NCBI GenBank assembly: GCA_049609225.1
Contig: JBMYYH010000056.1
Location: 1-18,886, forward strand
Source of the DNA: GCA-2746235 sp049609225
GTDB lineage: Bacteria; Planctomycetota; UBA1135
Length of the DNA: 18,886 bases
Direction: 5' to 3'
A program made the translations under genes and the position numbers. Below, piece after piece: positions 8,557-15,566 of the stretch. Position 1 is the stretch's first letter. Each line of letters starts with the position of its first letter. The notes under the pieces were generated by a model. It saw only the letters and a program-made list of their open reading frames with translations. It was not told where the DNA came from and ran no database searches.

Positions 8557-8673
8557 CCGGGTGGAGGCGCGAGCCGCCTCAGGGAGAAGGATAAGCGCGC
8601 AGGTGCAAAAATCATGCCCATCCGCGCCGAATCAAGAGGTGAAAGCGGCTGCTCTAGGCACTAGGCTGTGTTC
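8557..8673. promoter_or_regulatory. Divergent promoter region between the TMTC-like gene and ddl
   Basis: This region of about 117 bases must contain both divergent promoters. On the plus strand a tandem pair of CTAGGC (8654-8659 and 8661-8666) ends in TAGGCT (8662-8667), a plausible -10 lying 6 bases before GTG 8674. No strong -35 precedes it. Next to the other gene lies a perfect 6-base inverted repeat, GAGGCG at 8564-8569 and CGCCTC at 8575-8580 with a 5-base loop, which would fall in the leader of the TMTC-like transcript if it starts upstream. Its role is unknown. Confidence 0.35.
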
Positions 8674-9756
8674 GTGAGCGATTCCGCAAAACCCCTGGTC
8701 CTGACCCTCCTGTTTGGAGGCACCTCCGCGGAACACGAAATCAGCCTGCGTTCGGCGAATGCGGTGCGCGAGCAATTGGACCCACGCAAGTACGAGGTTC
8801 GTTTGCTTGGCATCTCGCGCGATGGTGGTTGGCTGTCGGAGGAAATGTCTGCCCGTCTTTTGGCGGGGGAGGATGTCGGCACTTGCGATCACCCGCCGTA
8901 TCTGCCGGCCGGCACGCAAGTCGTGTTCCCGGTGCTGCATGGTCCAATGGGCGAAGACGGCACGGTGCAGGGTTGGTTGGAATTGATGGGCGTGCCTTTC
9001 GTGGGCAGCGGTTGCCTTGGTTCCGCCGCGGCGATGGACAAGTCGGTCGCCAAGCATGTGCTGCGGAGTGCCAACATTCCGGTGCTGCCTTGGAGTGATG
9101 TCGACCTCGTTGCTTGGGAGCGGGATCGTGGCGCCGTATTGGATGCCGTGGAGGCGGAGCGTGATTACCCAAGCTTCGTCAAGCCGACTTGCTTGGGCTC
9201 CAGCGTGGGCATCTCGCGGGTGGAGGATCGCAGTCAACTGCACGATGCTCTGGAGCTTGCCTTCCGCTTTGGCGATACCGCTTTGGTCGAGCCTGCCATC
9301 GATGCGCGTGAGTTTGAGGTCGCGGTACTAGAAGGCACACCGTCGATCGCCAGTCTTCCTGGCGAGATCTGCATGGAAGGTTGGTATGACTACGATTCCA
9401 AATACGTCAATGACCATGCGGAGCTGAAGGTGCCCACCGAGGATATCCCGCCACGCATGGCCGATGGTCTGCGCGACCTGGCGTTGGCGAGCTTCCGCGT
9501 GTTGCGTTTGGCTGGTCTGGCGCGGGTGGACTTCCTGCTGGATAGATCCACAGGTCGTTTCGCGCTGAATGAAGTCAACACCATGCCGGGTTTCACATCG
9601 ATCTCGATGTACCCGAAGCTCATGGAGACGGCTGGCGTACCCTTCCCTGAGTTGTGCGATCGCTTGATCGGCTTGGCCTTGCGCAAACGTCCGGGTGGTA
9701 CGGGTGCGGTTGCAGTGCCGGAAGTACCTGCGAAGGAGATGACGGCGGGGCAGTAG
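8674..9756 (+). CDS. ddl: D-alanine--D-alanine ligase
   Basis: This ATP-grasp ligase joins two D-alanines for the peptidoglycan stem peptide in the cytoplasm. With the GTG at 8674 it has 360 residues. A GTG at 8668 is also in frame, preceded directly by a TAG stop. Family motifs: GGTSAEHEISLRSA (15-28) in the N-terminal domain, HGPMGEDGT (89-97), FVKPTCLGSSVGIS (168-181) with the ATP-binding Lys and the active-site serine region, the omega loop YDYDSKY (238-244), VDFLLD (285-290) and the metal-binding NEVNTMPGFT (299-308). The Tyr in the omega loop agrees with D-Ala rather than D-lactate specificity. A short Pro/Ala tail follows the domain. The gene stands alone between oppositely oriented units, not in a mur/fts cluster. 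No SD is present. Confidence 0.95.
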   Translation: MSDSAKPLVLTLLFGGTSAEHEISLRSANAVREQLDPRKYEVRLLGISRDGGWLSEEMSARLLAGEDVGTCDHPPYLPAGTQVVFPVLHGPMGEDGTVQGWLELMGVPFVGSGCLGSAAAMDKSVAKHVLRSANIPVLPWSDVDLVAWERDRGAVLDAVEAERDYPSFVKPTCLGSSVGISRVEDRSQLHDALELAFRFGDTALVEPAIDAREFEVAVLEGTPSIASLPGEICMEGWYDYDSKYVNDHAELKVPTEDIPPRMADGLRDLALASFRVLRLAGLARVDFLLDRSTGRFALNEVNTMPGFTSISMYPKLMETAGVPFPELCDRLIGLALRKRPGGTGAVAVPEVPAKEMTAGQ

Positions 9757-9772
9757 GCCGCGTACGTTTCCC

Positions 9773-11512
9773 TTATTGGATTACTGTCGTCGCCAGCGTG
9801 GTGACTGTCCAAATCTCAGGACTTCCGGCGGTCTCCTGGATAACGCCACGGGCGTAAATGGTGGTGCCAATGAGGCCAGGGCTGTTGGGGACGGTGAGCT
9901 GAATGGTTCCCTCCCCCTGAGGACTCAGAGTGGTGGCGAAGGGTCGATTAGCCAGGCTCATGCTCAATAAAGGCGATGGCGCGAGATGAAGGCGCCAATT
10001 CTCACCGAGAGTTAACCCGCCAGTATTGTCGAAAGCGGTAGAGAGCAGAAGGGTGCAGGGGCGGCCTGCTCCGGTGGGAATGAGGACGTCTGCCTGGAGG
10101 ATGGAGCCAGGCCCTACCGTGGCCGGGAGGGCAAGAGTCCGTTGGCTGAGGATGTGGCCTGCACGGGGTAGGCCAAAGATCGACGGTTCGTCGAACTGCG
10201 TGATATCGGCATCGTGGAACACCTCCACAAACCCATCCCGATCAATATCGCCAAGTGGCATGTAGAACTGGCCTGCAAAGGAGGCCATGGAGTCAGGGAA
10301 CCAAGGTTCTTGATTGACCGGGAAGGGTGCATAATCAATAAACAGCCCAGTGGAAGCATCGTAAATGGTTGTTCCCCATTGGTCAGGAGCTCCAGGCGTG
10401 CTGTTGTAATAGGCAGTGACCTGCACAAGGTCTTGATGCGCACCGTTGCCAGGGGATGCTTGAAGGAACGAATAACGGTTCGGCTGATAATCACCAGGTG
10501 GGAAAAGGTGATCAAGCACGTGCCAATCAGTCTGCCAAAGAAGGGTACCAGTGGCACCATTGAACATTTCAACCATACTGAGATGCGAGAAAAGTCCACC
10601 CGCAATATTGGTGCGGAAGAAATCTGGAACTCCGTCACCATTGACATCCCTCCAGCCACCGTTGTTTCCGTAGGTAGGCGCATTGTCACGCCGTTGTTCC
10701 CATAGGACGGAACCATCTGCGCCAGAGAATGCCTTAGTGACTCCAACCTGAACCCATGTGGTTGGGTTAATTGAGTTAAAGGAGGCGACAAGATCCGGAA
10801 TAAGGTCTCCATCAAGATCACCATTCACTGTTAGCTCGAGGTTTCGGTTGGGCTGAAGATCACTGTTCAAATATGGTTCGTAATGGAACCAAATCAAAGA
10901 ATAGTCAAAACCGCTAACGGCACCGAACATGCGGGCACCACCGGTCGAGTGCGCGTGATAAAAAACGTCCTCAACTCCGTCTGAGTTGAGGTCCCCGGCA
11001 CGGAACAACCCGTCATACCCGCTTAGGCCGCCCCATGTTGGGTCAAATGGTGGTTGTTCGGCATAACCGAGCAACTGACGTGTATCTAAGTTAATAATGG
11101 CGAGTTCGAAAGCCAAGCAATCAATGATGAACATTTGATGCCCTCCCGCGGTCTTCGCCAAAGCAATGTCCGGCTCTCTTGGATGCGCCGTGGGCTTGAA
11201 ACGCCCGGTGCTGGAGTCAAAGTGGTAACGAATATCTTCATTCAATCCCAGGCCGGAGAAAAACCGGGATTGGTTTTCGTAGGGCGGGGAATGGGCCCCA
11301 CCCCAATTAGTTCTGCCCTCGAGAAGGTAGTCCATTCTGGAATCTTGATCGAGGTCGCCTAGTGGAATACCACCGAACCAGTAAAAGTCAGATCCTGGTT
11401 CTGACTTCGGAAGCATGACATCTTGAATTGCCCATTCGTGATCCCAAGACTGGCCCTGTACGAGGGGGGTTGCCGCCAGTGCGAAGGCAATGCTGGCCTT
11501 AATCATTTTCAT
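9773..11512 (-). CDS. Secreted FG-GAP repeat protein with C-terminal beta domain
   Basis: This 579-residue protein has a signal peptide (about residues 1-20, MKMIKASIAFALAATPLVQG). Five FG-GAP/calcium-binding loops of the D-x-D/N-x-D-G type follow: D53-D57, D174-D178, D232-D236, D289-D293 and D422-D426, each inside a blade such as AGDLNSDGVEDVF or WRDVNGDGVPDFF. Phrases of the type 'FNGATGTLLW' (317-326) are typical of integrin-alpha-like propellers. Residues about 457-579 form a separate beta-rich domain ending TTIYARGV and then WTVTTLATTVIQ. I chose this ATG rather than the longer open frame because AAGGAGGAG lies just upstream and a signal peptide begins here. It overlaps the end of the beta-helix gene by 14 bases. 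Composition is clearly AT-richer than the flanking genes. It is probably extracellular or surface-bound; ligand unknown. Confidence 0.85.
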   Translation of the reverse strand: MKMIKASIAFALAATPLVQGQSWDHEWAIQDVMLPKSEPGSDFYWFGGIPLGDLDQDSRMDYLLEGRTNWGGAHSPPYENQSRFFSGLGLNEDIRYHFDSSTGRFKPTAHPREPDIALAKTAGGHQMFIIDCLAFELAIINLDTRQLLGYAEQPPFDPTWGGLSGYDGLFRAGDLNSDGVEDVFYHAHSTGGARMFGAVSGFDYSLIWFHYEPYLNSDLQPNRNLELTVNGDLDGDLIPDLVASFNSINPTTWVQVGVTKAFSGADGSVLWEQRRDNAPTYGNNGGWRDVNGDGVPDFFRTNIAGGLFSHLSMVEMFNGATGTLLWQTDWHVLDHLFPPGDYQPNRYSFLQASPGNGAHQDLVQVTAYYNSTPGAPDQWGTTIYDASTGLFIDYAPFPVNQEPWFPDSMASFAGQFYMPLGDIDRDGFVEVFHDADITQFDEPSIFGLPRAGHILSQRTLALPATVGPGSILQADVLIPTGAGRPCTLLLSTAFDNTGGLTLGENWRLHLAPSPLLSMSLANRPFATTLSPQGEGTIQLTVPNSPGLIGTTIYARGVIQETAGSPEIWTVTTLATTVIQ

Positions 11513-13844
11513 GATCTCCTCCTTTGTCCCTTGTAAATAGATTCGCTGGACGTGGGTCAATTTCGATGTCCGTAGAGGCTTCAGGTGCAAGAACTGAAAG
11601 GAACGATAGGGTGCGGTCGAAGAACGAAAAATTCGGTGCGCTAGAGTCGAGAAACCACTTGTCAGGCAATGATCCGGTGATTCGATATGGTACTGATATT
11701 GTTGTTGATTCACTGAACTTGATGCCGATGGAGATGACACTATGCTCACCACGAATACCGCCAGTTCCAATGAAGTTGTCCGGCAGCCCACCAAAATCCA
11801 CATCAGGTTCCATTAATGTAATAGAAACCGGTCCAAAATCATCACTGCCTGCTCCATTTCTATCGAAGATTGTAGAAAGAAACTTTGTCCCGAAAAATTC
11901 GCTACCAAGAAGGCCGGAAGAGTCGAGTGCCTCTTCGAACTCAAAGGTACCTCCAGAAATCCCAAAGGTGTCTAAATCATCAATCTCAACCGAGAAGTCA
12001 TGGCTGGAGTCTCCATTGCCAACTAATGTACAATGAATCAATGGCACAAACATGGAAGGCATGTCCGTTGTGGCTAAGGTTGGGTGTGGGTCTAGATCTC
12101 CTACGAAACCGCCCCCAGCATTGTTCCAGATGTATGAATTCACGATGCGGTTGCATACGGAGTGGAGAGGTTGGGTGTTACCGCTTACAGCTGCATGGAT
12201 GCCAATGCCTGTATTCTCATACACTTGGCAGGCATTGATATAGCCTTGCCCAATGGGAATAATCCCGAACATGGGCTCATCGCTTTCAGTGGCGATGGAT
12301 AGGCCGTCAGGCAGGTGGCCGGCATCAAAGGAATTCCATGACCCTCCAACAATGGCGCCCTGGTCGATTCCTACAATAATGTCACCAGATAGCGGAGCGT
12401 AGTTCCGCATTTCGATTCCATTGCTGCCGTTCGAGAAGAGTTGACAGCGATTAAGGCCGACGAAGGTGCCCGTATCGTATTCCATGGCGCCCAGAACGGA
12501 ACCTTGGCTATATGCAAAGAGCCCGTGGCCAAGGTTTCTGCGGCTTTCAAACTTGAATCCATCGATCCCGATATAAGATTCATAGGATTCAAGGAACACT
12601 CCGCTGTGCCTGTACTCATTTCCACCGGATCCGGTGCCGGTGAATCCAGTGTCGGTAATTACCGTCCCACCATTGATGTTAAAAAGTCCTCTGGTGAAAT
12701 ACCGCGTAAGTCCATGGACTCCACCCTCGCGAAAATCGTCAATCGTCGTGCCGGTGATGGTGACTTCCCAACCAGCGTAATAGTCGAATACCGATTTGCT
12801 TGTGGGTCCCTGAGAGGAGCAATGAACACCGTAATCCCAACCTCGACCGGTGTCCCCGGCTCCAAAGGCATGCCCGTCAAGCATGCAGCCATTCAACGAA
12901 AGATTGACGAATGGGAAGGGAGCTTCTCCGGGACTTGCAGCCCCGGAATGTTCACCATTGCCAGCAAACGCTCCGACTTCAATCAACCGAGAGTTGACGT
13001 CTCCGCCACCGTTGATTTCAAAATACGATCCGCCCAGTCCTAATGAAGCTGGAGGGGCAAGACTGCCACCCATTGAGTCGAAGGCCCCCGAAGGGCCAAT
13101 GACCGAAAGCGAATTGATAATTGCATTGACAGTGGCATTTGTTGGAGCGGCTTCTCCAATGGACCCAGCCTGTGCACGGATTCCAACGACTTGGGATAAG
13201 AAAGATGGGCTGGGATTCGCCAAAAGACCCGGCGATGCATAGTCAGAGAAATTGCAGTTTCGAATAGTTGTGTTGAGGACAGTGTCCTCCTCAGAAGCTA
13301 TTACAGAAACTCCAACTGCATTCGAATCGAAATACATGTCTACGACGAGGACGTTTCTTTCGGCGCCTCCATCTGCGTCAAGGCGTAGGGCTGTGCTGCC
13401 GCCGCCCAGGACAAGGCCTTCGATCCTAGTGGTGGCTGAAGATAGGTCCGCTGACAAGTTACTCATCGCGAGAAGAGCAGAAGGGGACAAGGCTTCCGGC
13501 ACAATAATGACTCGGGGAGAGCCAGGTGCAGGCATTATGGTTACCCCATCCCGCAAGGTGATCGGGAAAACCTCCCCAGTTTGCCCTGCGCCCCCGAAAA
13601 AGGGGAGATTGCTGTAGGCCACCTCAAGCCCTGATCCACCAGGACCATTATCTACCATGCCCCAAATCAAAATTGTGTCACCGTCCGTAGCTAGGCTGGC
13701 AGCAACAGTAATGCTGCTTACGACAGTCGTACCCGGAGGTGGAGTTGGAGCTACGCCTTGCCCATCGACAAGATAGGTGGTTCCTAGGGCCAGGAGTGGG
13801 GGGGGGCAGAGCCCCAGCAGGAGAATAGAAAGAAGAGTCCTCAT
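11499..13844 (-). CDS. Secreted right-handed parallel beta-helix protein
   Basis: The 781-residue product starts with a signal peptide (MRTLLSILLLGLCPPPLLAL). It is followed by TTYLVDGQG and ASLATDGDTILI (about 49-60), the usual entry of pectate-lyase/NosD-like beta-helix proteins ('YVD...A...A.dGDtI.v'). The body repeats short strands with turn motifs such as IRNCNFSDY, ITGTTIDDFREGGVHG, LNRCQLFSNGSNGIEMRN and INACQVYENTGIGIHA, the stacked coils of a right-handed helix. Near the end DSSAP and TDIEIDPRP match the common closing phrase of such proteins. No catalytic lyase residues could be assigned. A TTG 21 bases upstream is an alternative start, but that places the promoter inside the coding sequence. 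A run of nine C lies in codons 13-16. AT-rich compared with neighbours. Its last codons carry the SD of the FG-GAP gene. Confidence 0.83.
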   Translation of the reverse strand: MRTLLSILLLGLCPPPLLALGTTYLVDGQGVAPTPPPGTTVVSSITVAASLATDGDTILIWGMVDNGPGGSGLEVAYSNLPFFGGAGQTGEVFPITLRDGVTIMPAPGSPRVIIVPEALSPSALLAMSNLSADLSSATTRIEGLVLGGGSTALRLDADGGAERNVLVVDMYFDSNAVGVSVIASEEDTVLNTTIRNCNFSDYASPGLLANPSPSFLSQVVGIRAQAGSIGEAAPTNATVNAIINSLSVIGPSGAFDSMGGSLAPPASLGLGGSYFEINGGGDVNSRLIEVGAFAGNGEHSGAASPGEAPFPFVNLSLNGCMLDGHAFGAGDTGRGWDYGVHCSSQGPTSKSVFDYYAGWEVTITGTTIDDFREGGVHGLTRYFTRGLFNINGGTVITDTGFTGTGSGGNEYRHSGVFLESYESYIGIDGFKFESRRNLGHGLFAYSQGSVLGAMEYDTGTFVGLNRCQLFSNGSNGIEMRNYAPLSGDIIVGIDQGAIVGGSWNSFDAGHLPDGLSIATESDEPMFGIIPIGQGYINACQVYENTGIGIHAAVSGNTQPLHSVCNRIVNSYIWNNAGGGFVGDLDPHPTLATTDMPSMFVPLIHCTLVGNGDSSHDFSVEIDDLDTFGISGGTFEFEEALDSSGLLGSEFFGTKFLSTIFDRNGAGSDDFGPVSITLMEPDVDFGGLPDNFIGTGGIRGEHSVISIGIKFSESTTISVPYRITGSLPDKWFLDSSAPNFSFFDRTLSFLSVLAPEASTDIEIDPRPANLFTRDKGGDHEND
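11515..11526 (-). promoter_or_regulatory. Strong Shine-Dalgarno inside the preceding gene
   Basis: On the minus strand an AAAGGAGGAG purine run sits just before the ATG at 11512-11510. It lies within the codons of the last residues (KGGDHEND) of the beta-helix gene. It is the best SD in the window and fixes the FG-GAP start, which suggests reinitiation or coupled translation of the pair. Confidence 0.8.
13798..13806 (-). repeat. Poly-C tract (C9) in signal-peptide codons of the beta-helix gene
   Basis: Nine consecutive G on the plus strand (C on the coding strand) span the third base of codon 13 to the second base of codon 16 (Cys-Pro-Pro-Pro). Losing one C brings TAG into frame five codons after the tract. 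Gaining one C leads to a stop at 13678. In both cases the secreted protein is lost, the usual layout of a phase-variable contingency locus. Confidence 0.6.
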
Positions 13845-13851
13845 GCATTGA

Positions 13852-13878
13852 ACTATACCCGACAATCGGGAATGTCAA
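13852..13878 (-). promoter_or_regulatory. Sigma-70-like promoter of the beta-helix/FG-GAP unit
   Basis: On the minus strand a perfect TTGACA (13878 to 13873) and TATAGT (13857 to 13852, one mismatch from TATAAT) are separated by 15 bases. The region upstream, AAATATTTAAT, is AT-rich like an UP element. The -10 ends 7 bases before ATG 13844, so the transcript would start at or beside the start codon, and no SD is present. The spacer holds the inverted repeat CCCGA-ttg-TCGGG (13870 to 13858). The spacer is shorter than the usual 17. Confidence 0.6.
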
Positions 13879-13904
13879 ATTAAATATTTGTCGCAGGCAG
13901 GACT

Positions 13905-14798
13905 CTAAAACGCGATCTTCGAGCAGAAGATCGAGCCGCCGGCCTTGTGAAACTCGGACATCTCCAGTTCCACCACAGTGAAGCCGCGTTCCTGCAGTTG
14001 CGCCACTAAGTCCGGCGCGCCGGTGGGGAGGAAGGCGGTCTGCATGTCGGCGCAGAAGGCATTGGCGTAGAGGCCGGCGCCGAGTGCTTCATCGAGCAGG
14101 ATGGCGTCGGGGAAGGCGGTTTTTACGAGCTCCAGTCCTTCCGGCTCGAAGGCCGACTCCACGATCAAGGCCGTGGTCTCATCCAGCGCGGCGAGTGCGG
14201 TATCCAAATGGTATTGATTGCCCGGACGCAACCGGTACACCAACACATCCATCTCCGGATACGCCTCCGCCAGCACTTCCCATGCACGCTCCGAGGTCCG
14301 CGGACCCACTCCCGCATGCAACAGCATCCTTCCCGGATGCCACACGCCATCGCCGTGGCCTTCGAAGCGTTCGACATCTTCCGGCATCTCATGCAGCAGA
14401 TATCCCGCCGCATGAAAAAACCCGCGATGCAAATCCACTTCTCCCTGACGCGATCCGTACCGCATCTTCGCCAACCACACATCGCGCCGATCCGACGTCG
14501 TCGGCAACGCAAAACTCGGGTTCGCCGTGAACACCAGATCCGGTAGATCCTTCTCGGGCTCCAGCACCAGGCAAGTCAGGCCGCTCTTCTCGAAGGCATC
14601 GCGCATCGTCATCCACTGACGCATTGCCAACTTCCCATCCACCCGATGGGCCACCCCCGACGCATCCGCCATCAACGGATTCTGCACATCCTCCACGCGG
14701 AAATGCCCCGGATGCCCCATCAACACCGACTGCGGCGCGGGCACTGCGACGTAATCCGATGGACGTTTCGCCCAGTCGCCTAACTGCGAGATCAACAT
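13905..14798 (-). CDS. Amidinotransferase / DDAH-fold guanidino-group enzyme
   Basis: This 297-residue protein belongs to the pentein superfamily (arginine deiminase, DDAH, amidinotransferase). N-terminal MGHPGHFRVEDVQNPLM (27-43) and PDLVFTANPSFAL (86-98) match the arginine-dihydrolase/amidinotransferase pattern 'M..P.HF.v....NP.M' and 'D.vFtAN'. Candidate catalytic residues are in place: FEGHGDGVW (145-153) with E146 and D150, H197 in NQYHLDTALAALD, and C292 in EFHKAGGSIFCSKIAF at the C-terminus. Such enzymes hydrolyse or transfer the amidino group of arginine or methylated arginines; the exact substrate cannot be read from this. It is the last gene of the minus-strand operon: its ATG follows the permease stop with no gap and no SD, so its translation probably depends on the permease. 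Confidence 0.82.
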   Translation of the reverse strand: MLISQLGDWAKRPSDYVAVPAPQSVLMGHPGHFRVEDVQNPLMADASGVAHRVDGKLAMRQWMTMRDAFEKSGLTCLVLEPEKDLPDLVFTANPSFALPTTSDRRDVWLAKMRYGSRQGEVDLHRGFFHAAGYLLHEMPEDVERFEGHGDGVWHPGRMLLHAGVGPRTSERAWEVLAEAYPEMDVLVYRLRPGNQYHLDTALAALDETTALIVESAFEPEGLELVKTAFPDAILLDEALGAGLYANAFCADMQTAFLPTGAPDLVAQLQERGFTVVELEMSEFHKAGGSIFCSKIAF

Positions 14799-15566
14799 CT
14801 AAAGGATGTCGCGACGTCGGGCGGCCCAGGAGGTGAGGAACAGCAGGAATGCCGTAGCTCCCACCAAAACGGTGATGCTCAATCCCGTCGATGCGACGGT
14901 TTCCAAGGGCGAGAACAAGTCGGTCTTCGAACCGGTGATGCCGCACCAGCGATAGGCCAGGCTGATCAGGTAGTAATGCAGGGACCACATCTGCCCTTCA
15001 CCCGGGATCGAGCCGAGCGCAGAACCGAATCCGAACATGATCACGAAAGCCCAGATGATCGGGCGCTTGGTGTAGACACCCAGGAACAGGCAGATCGACC
15101 CATAGGCCAACCCCGCAATCCACAACAGCAAAGTCACGTTGAGGACTAAGGTGAACCACTCCTGCATGCCAACACTCGCGTCGAAGCTCATGCCGATCAG
15201 GGCCGGCGCCAACACGCCCACCAGGAACACCGGCATGGTCGCGCCATATCCGCCGAGGAACAACCCGAGCAGAGGTTTCCAGCGCGGCACCGGGCGCGTG
15301 AACAGATAACCGATCGAACCCTTCTCATAGAGTTCACTCAGGATCGGCAACATCACGAACATGCACACCAACGGCAACACGAAGTACAAGGTGACCGGCA
15401 CCATGTAGTTTCGGTACAAGTCGTAGGTCTCGGGCGCATCCGGATCGAGCAGGATCAGCGCCATCATCACCGTCGGCAGCAAGGCGATCACGCCAGGGCC
15501 AAGCAAGCGCAGGCCCGCCGCACGACGCGCGAAGGAGAACCGAGCAACGGAAAGGATGGCGTTCAT
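14799..15566 (-). CDS. ABC-2 type transporter permease (second of the operon)
   Basis: A 255-residue integral membrane protein with about six hydrophobic segments (about 24-40, 56-78, 98-125, 138-162, 168-186 and 226-247). The cytoplasmic loop ELYEKGSIGYLFTRPVPRWK (78-97) fits the coupling region 'E.GTi..LltrPv.R' of ABC-2 permeases. No periplasmic domain or signal peptide is seen. It overlaps the upstream ATPase gene by 4 bases (ATGA) and abuts the amidinotransferase gene. It would form an ABC complex with the ATPase encoded immediately upstream; exported substrate unknown. Confidence 0.85.
   Translation of the reverse strand: MNAILSVARFSFARRAAGLRLLGPGVIALLPTVMMALILLDPDAPETYDLYRNYMVPVTLYFVLPLVCMFVMLPILSELYEKGSIGYLFTRPVPRWKPLLGLFLGGYGATMPVFLVGVLAPALIGMSFDASVGMQEWFTLVLNVTLLLWIAGLAYGSICLFLGVYTKRPIIWAFVIMFGFGSALGSIPGEGQMWSLHYYLISLAYRWCGITGSKTDLFSPLETVASTGLSITVLVGATAFLLFLTSWAARRRDIL

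Noticed and set aside
9757..9772. Search for a bidirectional terminator between convergent ddl and the FG-GAP gene
   Set aside because: Only 16 bases separate the stops and no GC hairpin with a T tract is visible; the same holds for the 6-base gap at 5021-5026.
11464..11469. Run of six C in the signal-peptide codons of the FG-GAP gene
   Set aside because: Six is within chance for this composition and too short to argue for slippage by itself.
11513..11803. N-terminal extension of the FG-GAP protein by 97 residues
   Set aside because: It would overlap the beta-helix gene in another frame, contains no signal peptide, and bypasses a strong SD and a clear signal peptide at 11512.
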